Positions 36,434 through 45,763 of a stretch of 64,000 nt of DNA are shown here, in pieces. Numbering within the stretch: position 1 is the first letter of the stretch; the number at the start of each line of letters is the position of its first letter. Both the position numbers and the translations under genes were made by a program. The notes beneath the pieces are model-generated. The model was not told the DNA's origin, searched no databases, and saw only the letters and a program-made list of their open reading frames with translations. The DNA is from Duganella sp. BJB480 (GTDB lineage Bacteria > Pseudomonadota > Gammaproteobacteria > Burkholderiales > Burkholderiaceae_D), in contig QVIN01000009.1 of assembly GCA_003416985.1 (NCBI GenBank), forward strand, positions 124,001-188,000. The letters are read 5' to 3'.

Positions 36434-37459
36434 ATGAACAAATCGTTTATTGCGCTGGCCACCCTGGCCGTAACAGCCGGCGTGGCGCAGGCTCAATCGG
36501 CCGTCACGGTGTATGGCAACATCGATCTTGGCGTGTTCAAGAAGACCGGCGCCACCCTCAGCGAGGGGCGCCGCGATAACAACCGGCTGGGTTTCAAGGG
36601 CGTCGAGGATCTGGGCGACGGCTTGAAGGCGCTGTTTCAGATGGAAATCCGCTACGACCCGGATGTCGGCACCATCGAAGGCACGACCCGGCCGCTGTTC
36701 CAGGGCCAGAGCCGGGTCGGGCTGCAAGGCAGCTTCGGCACGCTGCGCGTGGGGCGCGGCCTGACGGCGCTGCAGGACTCGAACGTGGCGTTCGAACCGT
36801 TTCGCGGCACGCCCAGCACGGCGGGCTTCATCACCGACCTGATGGTGGCCGGCTACACCAGCCAGCCGCTCGATCCGGCCGGCTCGTCGGCCAACCGTTT
36901 TTCCAATGCGGTGTTTTACAATTCGCCCGAGGTCGCAGGCCTGCAACTGAACGTCACCGTCGCCACGCGCGAGGCCAACGGCAATCCGGCGCTGATCGGA
37001 CGCGGCACGGCGGCCGCGCCGCAATATGCGGCCAACGCGGCGCTGACCAGCAATCCGTACTCGGTCTCGGCCACTTACCGCGCCGGCATCTTAGGCGCGA
37101 TGCTGGCGACCGAACGCAACGCGGCCGAAACCAGGTTGTGGTCGGTCGCCGGCTCGGTACAGGCGCGGCCGGACCTGAAACTGGTGGCGTCCTACCAAAG
37201 CCAGGATCAGGAGCACACCGTGGCCGTCAATCCGGTCACCAAGGCCTGGGTGGTAGGCGCCAATCTGGATATCGGTCCGGGGACCTTGTTGGCGGGCTAT
37301 GGCCGCAAGACGCCGGACGGCGCCGTGCCGACCAAGCAGATAGGGCTGGGCTATGAATACTATTTGTCGAAGCGCACCTTCCTGTACACGGATGTTTCCA
37401 ACCGCAAGGCCGCGACGTCGGTCAATTTCTACGGCGTAGGCATCCACCACAAGTTCTGA
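36434..37459 (+). CDS. General porin, Burkholderiales type
   Basis: 341 aa with a signal peptide (residues 1-20, ending VAQAQ) and the classic opening SAVTVYGNIDLGVFKKTG of betaproteobacterial trimeric porins. Further signs are NRLGFKGVEDLGDGLKALFQME, SRVGLQGSFGTLRVGRGLTAL (start of the constriction loop) and a C-terminal GVGIHHKF with terminal Phe. It is the last gene of the RpiR-controlled operon (42 nt after the symporter) and would provide outer-membrane entry for the operon's substrate. A perfect 11-bp hairpin follows. Confidence 0.92.
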   Translation: MNKSFIALATLAVTAGVAQAQSAVTVYGNIDLGVFKKTGATLSEGRRDNNRLGFKGVEDLGDGLKALFQMEIRYDPDVGTIEGTTRPLFQGQSRVGLQGSFGTLRVGRGLTALQDSNVAFEPFRGTPSTAGFITDLMVAGYTSQPLDPAGSSANRFSNAVFYNSPEVAGLQLNVTVATREANGNPALIGRGTAAAPQYAANAALTSNPYSVSATYRAGILGAMLATERNAAETRLWSVAGSVQARPDLKLVASYQSQDQEHTVAVNPVTKAWVVGANLDIGPGTLLAGYGRKTPDGAVPTKQIGLGYEYYLSKRTFLYTDVSNRKAATSVNFYGVGIHHKF

Positions 37460-37472
37460 TCCAGGGCATGAA

Positions 37473-37509
37473 GGCTGCAGCGGATAGGGGAATTGTCACC
37501 GCTGCAGCC
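37473..37509 (+). terminator. Hairpin closing the M20/symporter/porin operon
   Basis: GGCTGCAGCGG (37473-37483) and CCGCTGCAGCC (37499-37509) form a perfect 11-bp stem with a 15-nt loop, 13 nt past the porin stop. No T-run. Confidence 0.55.
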
Positions 37510-37692
37510 ACCCGCAGTTACCGCACCGCATCGTCCAATCGCGCAGGCCCGGCATTTTCAACCAGCGTGGACTTGCGTTTCAAGCACGAGGTCTTCGCGC
37601 GAATGAGGCGCAAGATAATCACATCAAGCTACGATCCCGTCGTAAATCATACTTAGTCGTGCAATTGCAGCGCAACGCTAAAAGGGAGTTGA

Positions 37693-38832
37693 ATGGGCGG
37701 TTTTTCTTCGATTAATAGACCTGCTATAAACCATGGCTCCAGCAATTTCCCTGAGGAGGAAGAGGCCATAGTACATGCCTCAAACCGCGGAGAGGACCGG
37801 ACACGCATGCGGCCGCGTAGCTCCATACTGGAAGCGTTATCGCCACGCGGGTCTTCCCCGGAAGATGGCGACGCCTACAGTCCAGGCAACCGGATGGCGC
37901 CGCGTATCGGTCCCGGTCCAAAGAACGTGGAGATTCTGCAAACGCGGGGATATCACGCCCTTTTGATGAAAGCATACAAGAGCGGACAAGCTCCGACGAA
38001 GCTCTATGACGGCGCATTCCTGCGCGACCTGGTCAAGGCGGAAAATGCGCGCAATGGCAGTTTGGATCTCGCTGTCTGCAGTGTCGGGGAAAATCCGGCG
38101 CTGCGCGACTGGGGCATACACGACGCCATGAAAAAGGCACTGCTGCGACCGGACGAACCACACAGCTGCGTGCTGACCGATGACCACTCGCATGCCGCCG
38201 CGATATCGATGCGAGTGCTGGGAAAACCGAACCCGACGACGCTGTCCATCGTCGTGCTCGACAGCATCAAGCCAGACGATCTCTCGCAGGTGAAACTGCA
38301 CAAGACGCTTCTTTCCGAGATCGGCAAGTCGCTGGATGATGCCGCGTTGAAGCATCTCAGGATTCAGGTCACCATATTGCCCATGGGGGTACAGGTCAGC
38401 AATGAAGGGTGCAACATCTTCGCCCTGGTTGCCGCGAAAAAGGCGGCCAAGAGTCAGAGCGTCCAAGATCTGCACGAATGGGGCCATGACATGGTGGGAC
38501 ATGCCGCCCCGGGCATCCATACTCAATCGATTCCGCTGGAACCGGAAATGCTGCTTGAGCCGGAATTCTTCAAGCATGCGATGAAGCGCAACGTCATCCA
38601 GAACGTCGTGGATGCGGGTGAAACTCTGGGGCTTGCCAAAGAGGTGCCGGTGAACAGGAAAGGGCAGACCTTGCTGGAGCGTTTCGAGAAATTCGAGCGC
38701 GCCACCATCGTGAAGACGCTTGACCGGGAGATCCACACCAGGTACAGCCGTTCCTATGAAGAAAAGCGCCTGGATAAGTTGGCCAGGCTGATCGAGCACA
38801 AACAAGCGCTCTTGGCCGAGCGGAAGGCCTAA
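37693..38832 (+). CDS. YopJ/AvrRxv-family type III effector acetyltransferase
   Basis: 379 aa, ATG at 37693 behind AAGGGAG. The catalytic triad of YopJ-type (C55) enzymes is visible: His in TDDHSHAAAISM (H165 or H167), an acidic residue in LSIVVLDSI (D190; Asp here as in several plant-pathogen members) and Cys in VQVSNEGCNIFALVAAKKAAK (C240), aligned with the S-S-E-C-G-I-F-S-L segment of YopJ. Such enzymes enter host cells by T3SS and acetylate Ser, Thr or Lys of host proteins. The N terminus MGGFSSI fits an N-myristoylation site, suggesting targeting to host membranes, as in several plant YopJ effectors. Residues 1-80 are disordered, as expected for a secretion signal. No perfect Hrp box was found upstream (TTCG-N16-GATA only). 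Confidence 0.85.
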   Translation: MGGFSSINRPAINHGSSNFPEEEEAIVHASNRGEDRTRMRPRSSILEALSPRGSSPEDGDAYSPGNRMAPRIGPGPKNVEILQTRGYHALLMKAYKSGQAPTKLYDGAFLRDLVKAENARNGSLDLAVCSVGENPALRDWGIHDAMKKALLRPDEPHSCVLTDDHSHAAAISMRVLGKPNPTTLSIVVLDSIKPDDLSQVKLHKTLLSEIGKSLDDAALKHLRIQVTILPMGVQVSNEGCNIFALVAAKKAAKSQSVQDLHEWGHDMVGHAAPGIHTQSIPLEPEMLLEPEFFKHAMKRNVIQNVVDAGETLGLAKEVPVNRKGQTLLERFEKFERATIVKTLDREIHTRYSRSYEEKRLDKLARLIEHKQALLAERKA

Positions 38833-38851
38833 GAAACTGTGCTTGCACGCG

Positions 38852-41800
38852 CTAAGGCGGGGGAAACTGCGCCGCGGTGCGCTGTGATTCGACGCTGGAC
38901 ACCCGCTGCGCGCGCAAACCATAGTTGATCCCGTTTTCCTGCGCCTGCTTGCCCTTCTCGCGCACGATCAGCATGAGCGGGCGCCAGGTGGAAGGATGCT
39001 GGAGGATGGCGTCGGTCGCCTCTTTGGTTCGTCGCGCCATGGCCTTGTCGTTGCGCATCCCCGCTACATCGCCCAGGTGGTTCAGTGCGTCGATCCAGGT
39101 GGAGGCCTGGGGACGCATCGAATAGTTGATATTGTACTGGCAATAGTTGCTGGTTTTTCCGAGGTGCGTGATGTCGGCCACGAATCGATCGAGCAGGCGG
39201 ACGGCCTCTTCGCGGTTTCCGGGCGTGTCAACGTTGCCGTCAACCGCAGGCAAGGTTTGCATGCAACGCGCCAGCCACTGGCCGCGATTGCTCTCAATCT
39301 CGGCCAGCATTTCATGGGGAGTGAAATAATGGCGGTCGATGTCGCTATCCTGCTTATTGCCGATCCTAAACGGCGATAGTCCGTGCTTGTCCATGTGCTG
39401 CAGCGCCTGGTGAATGGCCGTAAGCATGACTGGCACGCTGCCGCCGGACAATGTGCCGCGGGGCGAGCGGTCCGCCGTGATGGAGTAGGATGAGGCATTT
39501 TCCGGCAGCGGCGACAGGAGCTCGGCGCTCAGACTCACAGTCTGCCTGGCGGTGCTGGTCTTATCGCTGGTCACGTTGACGCCGGCCGCAGCCTCGCTGC
39601 GGCGCTCCAGACCGAGTTCGGCCTTGGCCGCCACGCCCAGCGTCATGCCGATGCCCTGGCGGGTATTGGCGCTGGTGGGTTTGCGGTAGCGCGCGGCGGC
39701 GCTCAACCTGGCCTCGACGAAATGGGAATCCGCGCCAGCGTTCAGCTTGGTCAACACTGCCTCGGGGCAGCGCGACAATAGCGCCTCGACCGGTCCGGCG
39801 AACTTGGCGTCGCTATTTTCCGGCGCCAGCTTATCCCACAGGACCACGCTTTCCAGCGCGGTATGCATATTCTTTCGTTGCGCAGCGTCCTGGTGGCGTG
39901 GACGCAGGAAGCGCACGATGCTGCCTTCCATCGTCATTTTACTTTTGCTGAACTTGAGGGCGCCGCTCAGGCCTACTTTGAAGTTGCCGCCCTTGCCGGC
40001 GCCGGAAGTCTTTTGGCCGCCGACGGTCCATACTTTGCCGACGCTGGCGGTGGCGTCGGCGGATACGGTCTTGCTCTCGCCCACCATCATTTCTATGCCG
40101 AGGATGGGCTGGAAAAATTGTACGAAAGCCTCATCCTTGCGGACCGCGCCGAGGCCTGCCGAGATGAGCGCATCGATCTTCGGTGGCGCATATGGCAGAA
40201 ACGGCAGGCCGGCGCCGAGCGCGCCGCCCGCGGACAACTTGATCTTGTCTCGCAAGCCCCATTCGGCCAGCATGGGCTCGAAGTATTTGAGCACGTCCTC
40301 GCCGCTCTCGAAACGCCTCACCTCCGCCCGCTCGAAATGCTCGCCGGCCTGGTCCAGCCCCAGCATGCCCGCTAGCGCCGCATGCTGGTCCGGCTTCAAG
40401 CGCTCGGCGTTGCGCTCGGCGAACTCCTGCGCCACTGTCCGCAATACCTCTGTGGCTGACAGCCCGTGGCGGGAATTGTTCCATGGCAGCGAGGCGGAGG
40501 TCATGCCGGTCGCCGCGGCGTCGGCGGCCAGCGCCTTCAGGCCCGGCGGCAGGTCGGCCGCACCGGGTATTTCCTTCAGGTAGAGTTTTTTGATTGCCTG
40601 GAAGTCCAGCTTCGTTAAGTCTTGCGCGCTGTCGTGCCGCACCTCGCGCTGGCCCACGTACTGGGCCAGCACCTTGACCGCCACGTTGAACGCCTGCGCG
40701 TCCGACGCCGGCGGCGCCGGATTGCCACACATGGCCTGCGCCAGCTGAGCCAGTTGAGTCGACGCCTCCCTGACCGCGCGGTCGGCCAGCGTGCGATGGG
40801 TGGCGATGCCGAAGGACTCGGCCAGCGCGGCGCCGTGTTTGAGGTTGTTTGTCTTGAAGGGCGTCTTGCCGCGCAGCGGAGACAGTCCGCCTATGCCGGT
40901 CTCGGCGAAACGGTGGTCGGCGCGGGCCACCCAGGACTGTGTCATGTTCAGCAGGCGCCGGTTGTGCTGGTCGTATTCGGAGCCGGGGGCATTGCTCGTC
41001 AAGCCATTGCGCACGGCGTTGTACGCGCCGAGCTTGCGTTGGTCGAATGTCGCTGCGAGGTGGCTGTCGAGATCATCGCCCGGGGCGGCGTCGGGCCGCC
41101 AGTGCAGACGCTCGGCGGCGACATCGCGCGCCGCGCCCAGCCAGGTTCGGACGTCGGCGACCGGCTCGCTCTCGATCGCTTGGTCAGCTTGCCAGTAAGC
41201 GCGCAGGGCGGCCAGACCCTTGCCGTCAAGAAGCCCATGATCGTTGCGGCCCATCATCTGAAGCAGTTCGGCGCCGCGCGGCAACGGCGCCATGTGCCTG
41301 AACAAGGCCCGCACGTCGGCCGTGACCGGCGGAGGCGCCGTCGAGGATGAGGCCTTGCCGCTATGACGCGAGATGAAGGCCAGCGTGGGCGCCGTCCGCA
41401 CGCGATCGAGCAGTTGTAGAGCGCGCGCGGCGTCGCCTCCGGTGACGTCGGCCAGCGCTTGCGTCACCAATTCGGCGACGGCCAGTTTGGGCAGCGCGTC
41501 GGCGTTGGGATTGTCCGGCCAGGTATCGATCATCTGGCGCAGTGATCGCGCCAGGCTTGCGGTGGCGGGCGACGGATCGAAGCCGGGTGGGTGCAGCAAC
41601 AGCTTGTCGACAAATTCCGCCTGCAAGCCGTTGAAACTGTCCAGGGTCTGTGCGTGCCGCGACTCGGCCTCGCGAAGCTCGCAGTGCGTCTCGGCCATGG
41701 GTTCCAGCAGGGTTTGGATGACCCGGGTGGCGGCGCCACGCCGTTCCTCGGCGCTGGAGAGCGCCGCCGTCAAGCTTTCCATGACGACGTCGATCGCGTC

Positions 41801-43351
41801 GACCTGGTCCAATAGATGCTCGATTTGCGCCTCGGCATCCCGAACCCGCGCCTGCGCGTCTTCCAGGCCGGTGCCGGTGTCGTCCTTGAAGGCCAGCAGC
41901 CCCGGCAAGGCGTCGTTGATCTGGTCCAGCCGCGCCGCCACTCGGTCGGGCTGGTCCGTACCGGAGTCCAGTTGCTCGCTCAGCGTGGCGGCCCGGGCCT
42001 GTCCGCTCGCCAGCGCGCTGTCGACTTGCAGCAGGTCGTGTGTGAGGCGCGCGACATGGTCTTGCTGAACCGCCAGGTTGGCGCGCGCGGTTTGCATGGC
42101 GTCGATGGCGTCGGCGCGGGTGGCGCCATGTTGCTGCAGCAGTCTTTGGGCGGCGCTGGCATCGTTGTCGGCGTCGCTCAAATGTCCGTCGATCATGCCT
42201 CTAAGGTGGCGCAATTCGTCATGCACGAAATCCAGGTGCTGTCTGGCGATGTCCGCGCTCAGGACGGCTCCGGCAACGTCGTGCAGTTGCGAGACATGCA
42301 CCGCGCTGTGCAAATGCGCGGCGGCCTCCATGACTTTGCTGCGCGCGGCGGCCAGCGGCCCGGCCGTCAGCGCCGCGGTGTCCGCCAACCCCTCCATGCG
42401 TCCCTCGATCAGCGCCTTGCTGTCGACGGCGTCCCTCAGCGCCTGCTGATTGCCCAGGGTCAGCTGTTGCACCTGCCGGTGGCGTTTCAAGTGCGCCAGC
42501 CGTTCCGGCGAGAAGCTGCCGCCGCTGTTCGCCAGCGCTGACGCCGCCGTCTCCAGCGCTTGATGGAATTCGGCCGCGCGGGCCGTCAGCGCGATGATCT
42601 GCTCGTTTATCCGCGCCAGGTCATGCCCGGCGGCCTCCAGCGTCGACCCGGCCTGGAGATGGTCCGTCTCGACGGCCTGGTATTCCTCCATTGCCTGGCG
42701 ATGCTTCTCGGACCGTTGCGCGAGGTCAGAGACCAGATGGGCCTGGATCTCGCCCGGTGCGCCGGCCACGGCAGGTTTTACTGGCGCGGCCTTCAGCGGA
42801 CGCTGGTCCAGGGTCGCAAGCTTCATGATGGGCTTAGCCTTTAGCCAAGGCAAATGAGAAGCCAGCTTGCTCATGGCCGAGCGCCGGCCGGGCCGCTCAA
42901 ACAGCGAGTGCGTCGGTTCTAGCGCGTGCTGCAAGATCGCGTGGGCCTCGCCGGCGACTCGCTCGCATTCGGCCATGACGGGATCGGCGGCGGCCGGCTC
43001 CGGCGCGGCGGGACGCGGCGGTGGTGAGCTGCGTCCGGGGTGTTCGATGGTGACCGAAGAACCTGGCAAACCGCGGCTGATATTGAGCGGTTTTGCCATG
43101 ACCGCTGTTTTAAGCTTGCCCAACAGGCCTTGCACCGGCGCGCGCTTGCTCACGGACGGCTTGGCGCCCCGCGTCCGCATGGATGCGTTGCTCAACTCGC
43201 CGTTCTTGAAGTTATTCGGCCTCGGCGGTGCAATGGAAGTGGCGGCATCAGGCGCGGCAGTGGTCCCTCCCCCACGCGTAGGTGACTCCAGGACTGGCGT
43301 TATGCTGCTATGTGAAAATAAGCGTGAGCGCAAAATAATGTGCCCTTTCAA
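38852..43351 (-). CDS. Very large effector-like protein (paralogue of the 52.5-56.4 kb gene; possibly AWR/XopZ-like)
   Basis: About 1,499 aa. The start is uncertain: no ATG is near; TTG at 43351 or TTG at 43333 (AAGGG upstream) are the choices. Residues ~1-180 are Ser/Pro/Ala-rich and disordered, as for a T3SS signal and linker. Residues ~220-640 are long coiled coils. Residues ~690-1080 are helical, and ~1090-1330 form a Gly/Ser-rich beta region (SAGGALGAGLPFLPYAPPK, then SVGKVWTVGGQKTSG). The last 50 residues (WRPLMLIVREKGKQAQENG, SVESQRTAAQF) match the end of the 1,307-aa protein at 52.5 kb. Size and architecture resemble the AWR (RipA)/XopZ/HopAS effectors; that family name is my best guess only. 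It starts 36 nt after the alginate-lyase-like gene, whose promoter has a perfect Hrp box. Confidence 0.7.
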   Translation of the reverse strand: MKGHIILRSRLFSHSSITPVLESPTRGGGTTAAPDAATSIAPPRPNNFKNGELSNASMRTRGAKPSVSKRAPVQGLLGKLKTAVMAKPLNISRGLPGSSVTIEHPGRSSPPPRPAAPEPAAADPVMAECERVAGEAHAILQHALEPTHSLFERPGRRSAMSKLASHLPWLKAKPIMKLATLDQRPLKAAPVKPAVAGAPGEIQAHLVSDLAQRSEKHRQAMEEYQAVETDHLQAGSTLEAAGHDLARINEQIIALTARAAEFHQALETAASALANSGGSFSPERLAHLKRHRQVQQLTLGNQQALRDAVDSKALIEGRMEGLADTAALTAGPLAAARSKVMEAAAHLHSAVHVSQLHDVAGAVLSADIARQHLDFVHDELRHLRGMIDGHLSDADNDASAAQRLLQQHGATRADAIDAMQTARANLAVQQDHVARLTHDLLQVDSALASGQARAATLSEQLDSGTDQPDRVAARLDQINDALPGLLAFKDDTGTGLEDAQARVRDAEAQIEHLLDQVDAIDVVMESLTAALSSAEERRGAATRVIQTLLEPMAETHCELREAESRHAQTLDSFNGLQAEFVDKLLLHPPGFDPSPATASLARSLRQMIDTWPDNPNADALPKLAVAELVTQALADVTGGDAARALQLLDRVRTAPTLAFISRHSGKASSSTAPPPVTADVRALFRHMAPLPRGAELLQMMGRNDHGLLDGKGLAALRAYWQADQAIESEPVADVRTWLGAARDVAAERLHWRPDAAPGDDLDSHLAATFDQRKLGAYNAVRNGLTSNAPGSEYDQHNRRLLNMTQSWVARADHRFAETGIGGLSPLRGKTPFKTNNLKHGAALAESFGIATHRTLADRAVREASTQLAQLAQAMCGNPAPPASDAQAFNVAVKVLAQYVGQREVRHDSAQDLTKLDFQAIKKLYLKEIPGAADLPPGLKALAADAAATGMTSASLPWNNSRHGLSATEVLRTVAQEFAERNAERLKPDQHAALAGMLGLDQAGEHFERAEVRRFESGEDVLKYFEPMLAEWGLRDKIKLSAGGALGAGLPFLPYAPPKIDALISAGLGAVRKDEAFVQFFQPILGIEMMVGESKTVSADATASVGKVWTVGGQKTSGAGKGGNFKVGLSGALKFSKSKMTMEGSIVRFLRPRHQDAAQRKNMHTALESVVLWDKLAPENSDAKFAGPVEALLSRCPEAVLTKLNAGADSHFVEARLSAAARYRKPTSANTRQGIGMTLGVAAKAELGLERRSEAAAGVNVTSDKTSTARQTVSLSAELLSPLPENASSYSITADRSPRGTLSGGSVPVMLTAIHQALQHMDKHGLSPFRIGNKQDSDIDRHYFTPHEMLAEIESNRGQWLARCMQTLPAVDGNVDTPGNREEAVRLLDRFVADITHLGKTSNYCQYNINYSMRPQASTWIDALNHLGDVAGMRNDKAMARRTKEATDAILQHPSTWRPLMLIVREKGKQAQENGINYGLRAQRVSSVESQRTAAQFPPP

Positions 43352-43386
43352 TACGCTGTGCCGTTCCTATTTTTTTAACGCGATGA

Positions 43387-45579
43387 TCACAACGCGGCAA
43401 TCTCCGTTGCGCTCAAGGCGCCGTTGTATATGCGGAAGTCGTCCACCTTGCCGTTGAAATACGGCTTGTTCGCGTACTGCGCGCGGCCTATCCAGTTCTG
43501 GCTGGTGCTGCCAAGGCGGAATGGCGCGTATCGCATCGCCGTATTGGAACCGACGGCGCCGCCGTTCACGTACAGCGTACCCAGGCTGCCCGCGACTGTG
43601 ACCGCGACGTGGACCCACTGCCCATAAGGCAGCTCCGCAGTGCCGTTGATCCTTTGTTCGCCGTCGATTCCGTCGAGCGTGAAAGCAAAGCGGATCACGT
43701 TGGCGCCGGCGCAGTGCGGTATCAGACACATGTAGTGGTTGATGTCCCAGCCGAAATCGAATATCCGGGCCTCGACCTGCGAAGAACTCGCATTCCAATA
43801 TACCCAGGTTGCGATCGTGAAATCGCCGAGCTCCGCGAGCGCGCCGTCCGGCAGGCTGACGTAGCCGTTGGCGCCGTTGAGCGACACCGCATTGCCTTTC
43901 TTGCCTGTCGCCCATGCGGCATTGACCAGCGTTCCCGCATGGCCGTTGCCGGTCGCGTCGGCGGCAGTGGTGCCGCTCCCCTCGTCAAAGCTCAAATACG
44001 TATGCAGCCCCACGGCTGTCGACGCTTTCGCTTCGTTCGACGCGACGGTTTCCCCGGTCGGCGTCATCGCCGTCACGACATAGTAATACGTACCGGCGGC
44101 AAGGCTCGCGTCCCTGTAGGTCAGCAGGTCGCTGATGGCGGTCGCAATCGTTGTATAAGGGCCGCCGGCCGCGGTGCCGCGCTTGACGCTATAGCTGGTC
44201 GCGTATGCCGTGCCCCACCAGGACAAGGTGACCTGTCCGCTCGTCACACTTGCGGTCAATCCGCTCGGCGCGGCGCCACTGGCAATCGCATTGCGCGTGT
44301 AGGCCAGCGTGCCATAGCCCAGCTGATCGTATCCGCCGCTGCTGGAGCCGTAGTTGCCACCGCCGCCTTCCGGCGCAGTCTGATCGGTGAACTTCTTGCA
44401 GTAAGGAGCGTCCAGCCCTTTGCGGTTGACGTAGTGGTTGTAGATCATTGTCCACATCGGTCGGACAGCGCCCTGCAGGACGGTCGAAAACACCGTGTCG
44501 GTGGTGTTGTGGTTGACGTAGGTGGCGAACGGCACCGGATAGTAAGTGGTTCCAGACTGGATCAGGTTGCCCTTGGCGACATATTCGGCGCCGGCCAGCA
44601 CGCGGTTATTGTCGAAGCCGTACAAATCGACGCCCTGGTTCCACGCCATTTCGCAAATGACCGTCAGCAGCGAAATACTCAGCGTATTATGCGCTTGATC
44701 GCGCCCCGCCTCTTGCGTTTGTCCGAGGTAGCCAGGGTGGAGGTAGTAGACTGTTTGCTCGACGCAGCCGTTGCCTAGACCGGTCATGAAATAAGTGACG
44801 GCCTCATTGAACAACGATTGATTGTCGCACAGCACGCCGATGGCCAGGATGGACGCCACGCAGCACAGGTCCCAGCTGGAGTAGACAACAATACTGCTGG
44901 GAAGGAACTTATGATTGACCGGGTAGAACACGTTGAGCATCATGTTCTGAAACCGGGTGAAATCGGCCGGCGCCCACCCGGAATAGGCGCGCATGATTTC
45001 GGCGGCGTTGGCGAATTGATAGCCCTGAATGCCGGCCAGCAGATAGCCATCGTTGCCAGGGTTGCCCGCTATGCCGCCTATCGTCGTGAGCGTCGCTGAC
45101 CACGCGTTCATGATCTGGATCGCCTTGTCCGCATAGGCGGTGTCGCCCGACACCTTCCAGCGCAGCGCGCAGGCGTAGGCAGCCGCCACGTCGTTGAAGA
45201 GGATGGCGGAGTTGTCGGCGTAGGTGTTGTCCGCCCCCCGGGAGACGATAGCCTGCGGATTGGGCGTCCATGACAGGCTTGCGTGGCTGTTCGCGGTCAA
45301 GCGGTTCCAGCCGCCGATCCACGGCGATGCGTTGGCGGCCACCTTCTGCCGCATCCGGTCGAAGTCGGCCTGGGTGTGCAGCAGTCCCGGATGGACCAAC
45401 GCTGCGGGACTGCTTGCCGCGCCGGCCCGCAGCCTGCCAGGCGGTTCCGCGGATGAGTCGCCCGCGGCGACTCCGCCGTTGCATGCAGCCAGTCCCAGAG
45501 GCCCGAACATGGCCAGTCCCAAGGTGCCTGCGCAGAATGTTCTGCGCTCCAACGATACGTTCCGTTTGTCTTTCGACAT
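43387..45579 (-). CDS. Secreted lipoprotein: alginate-lyase-like domain + FN3 + LamG
   Basis: 730 aa from the ATG at 45579 (GGGGG/GGGGCAG upstream). The N terminus has an RR motif (LERRTFCAG) and a lipobox (GLAAC, Cys ~31), so it is probably a Tat-exported lipoprotein. Residues ~50-400 resemble an alginate-lyase (alpha/alpha toroid) domain: HPGLLHTQADFDRMRQKV, SWDLCCVASILAIGVL, and DQAHNTLSISLLTVICEMAW with N and H typical of the active site. Residues ~430-515 are a fibronectin III domain (PSGLTASVTSGQVTLSW) and ~525-730 a LamG/concanavalin-like carbohydrate-binding domain (HTYLSFDEGSGTTAADATGN). It likely cleaves a uronate polysaccharide. A perfect Hrp box with -10 sits just upstream and a giant effector gene follows after 36 nt. 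Confidence 0.8.
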   Translation of the reverse strand: MSKDKRNVSLERRTFCAGTLGLAMFGPLGLAACNGGVAAGDSSAEPPGRLRAGAASSPAALVHPGLLHTQADFDRMRQKVAANASPWIGGWNRLTANSHASLSWTPNPQAIVSRGADNTYADNSAILFNDVAAAYACALRWKVSGDTAYADKAIQIMNAWSATLTTIGGIAGNPGNDGYLLAGIQGYQFANAAEIMRAYSGWAPADFTRFQNMMLNVFYPVNHKFLPSSIVVYSSWDLCCVASILAIGVLCDNQSLFNEAVTYFMTGLGNGCVEQTVYYLHPGYLGQTQEAGRDQAHNTLSISLLTVICEMAWNQGVDLYGFDNNRVLAGAEYVAKGNLIQSGTTYYPVPFATYVNHNTTDTVFSTVLQGAVRPMWTMIYNHYVNRKGLDAPYCKKFTDQTAPEGGGGNYGSSSGGYDQLGYGTLAYTRNAIASGAAPSGLTASVTSGQVTLSWWGTAYATSYSVKRGTAAGGPYTTIATAISDLLTYRDASLAAGTYYYVVTAMTPTGETVASNEAKASTAVGLHTYLSFDEGSGTTAADATGNGHAGTLVNAAWATGKKGNAVSLNGANGYVSLPDGALAELGDFTIATWVYWNASSSQVEARIFDFGWDINHYMCLIPHCAGANVIRFAFTLDGIDGEQRINGTAELPYGQWVHVAVTVAGSLGTLYVNGGAVGSNTAMRYAPFRLGSTSQNWIGRAQYANKPYFNGKVDDFRIYNGALSATEIAAL

Positions 45580-45608
45580 ACTCTGCCCCCAGAATGACAC
45601 TTGATAAA

Positions 45609-45671
45609 ATGGTAGATGGCAAGCGCCGCATGCACTACACCGCCCAGCGAAAAAATGACGCGCCTCGCGAA
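45609..45671 (-). promoter_or_regulatory. hrp-II/PIP box promoter (lyase + large effector operon)
   Basis: On the minus strand TTCG (45671-45668), 16 nt, TTCG (45651-45648), then TACCAT (45614-45609), a YANNNT -10 at 33 nt. The lyase ATG is at 45579, giving a leader of about 20-25 nt. Confidence 0.75.
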
Positions 45672-45763
45672 CGTCAGCCGATATTGTCTGCGCAATGGCC
45701 TGCTTCAGCTGCCGGTTCGACTAGCGCATGGGCCTAATGGCGGAGGCGCTGCGCGCCGGAGAC

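Noticed and set aside
37594..37653. Possible PIP box for the YopJ-family gene.
   Set aside because: Only the first half (TTCG at 37594) is present; the second half reads GATA. A CATACT 30 nt later is suggestive but not enough.
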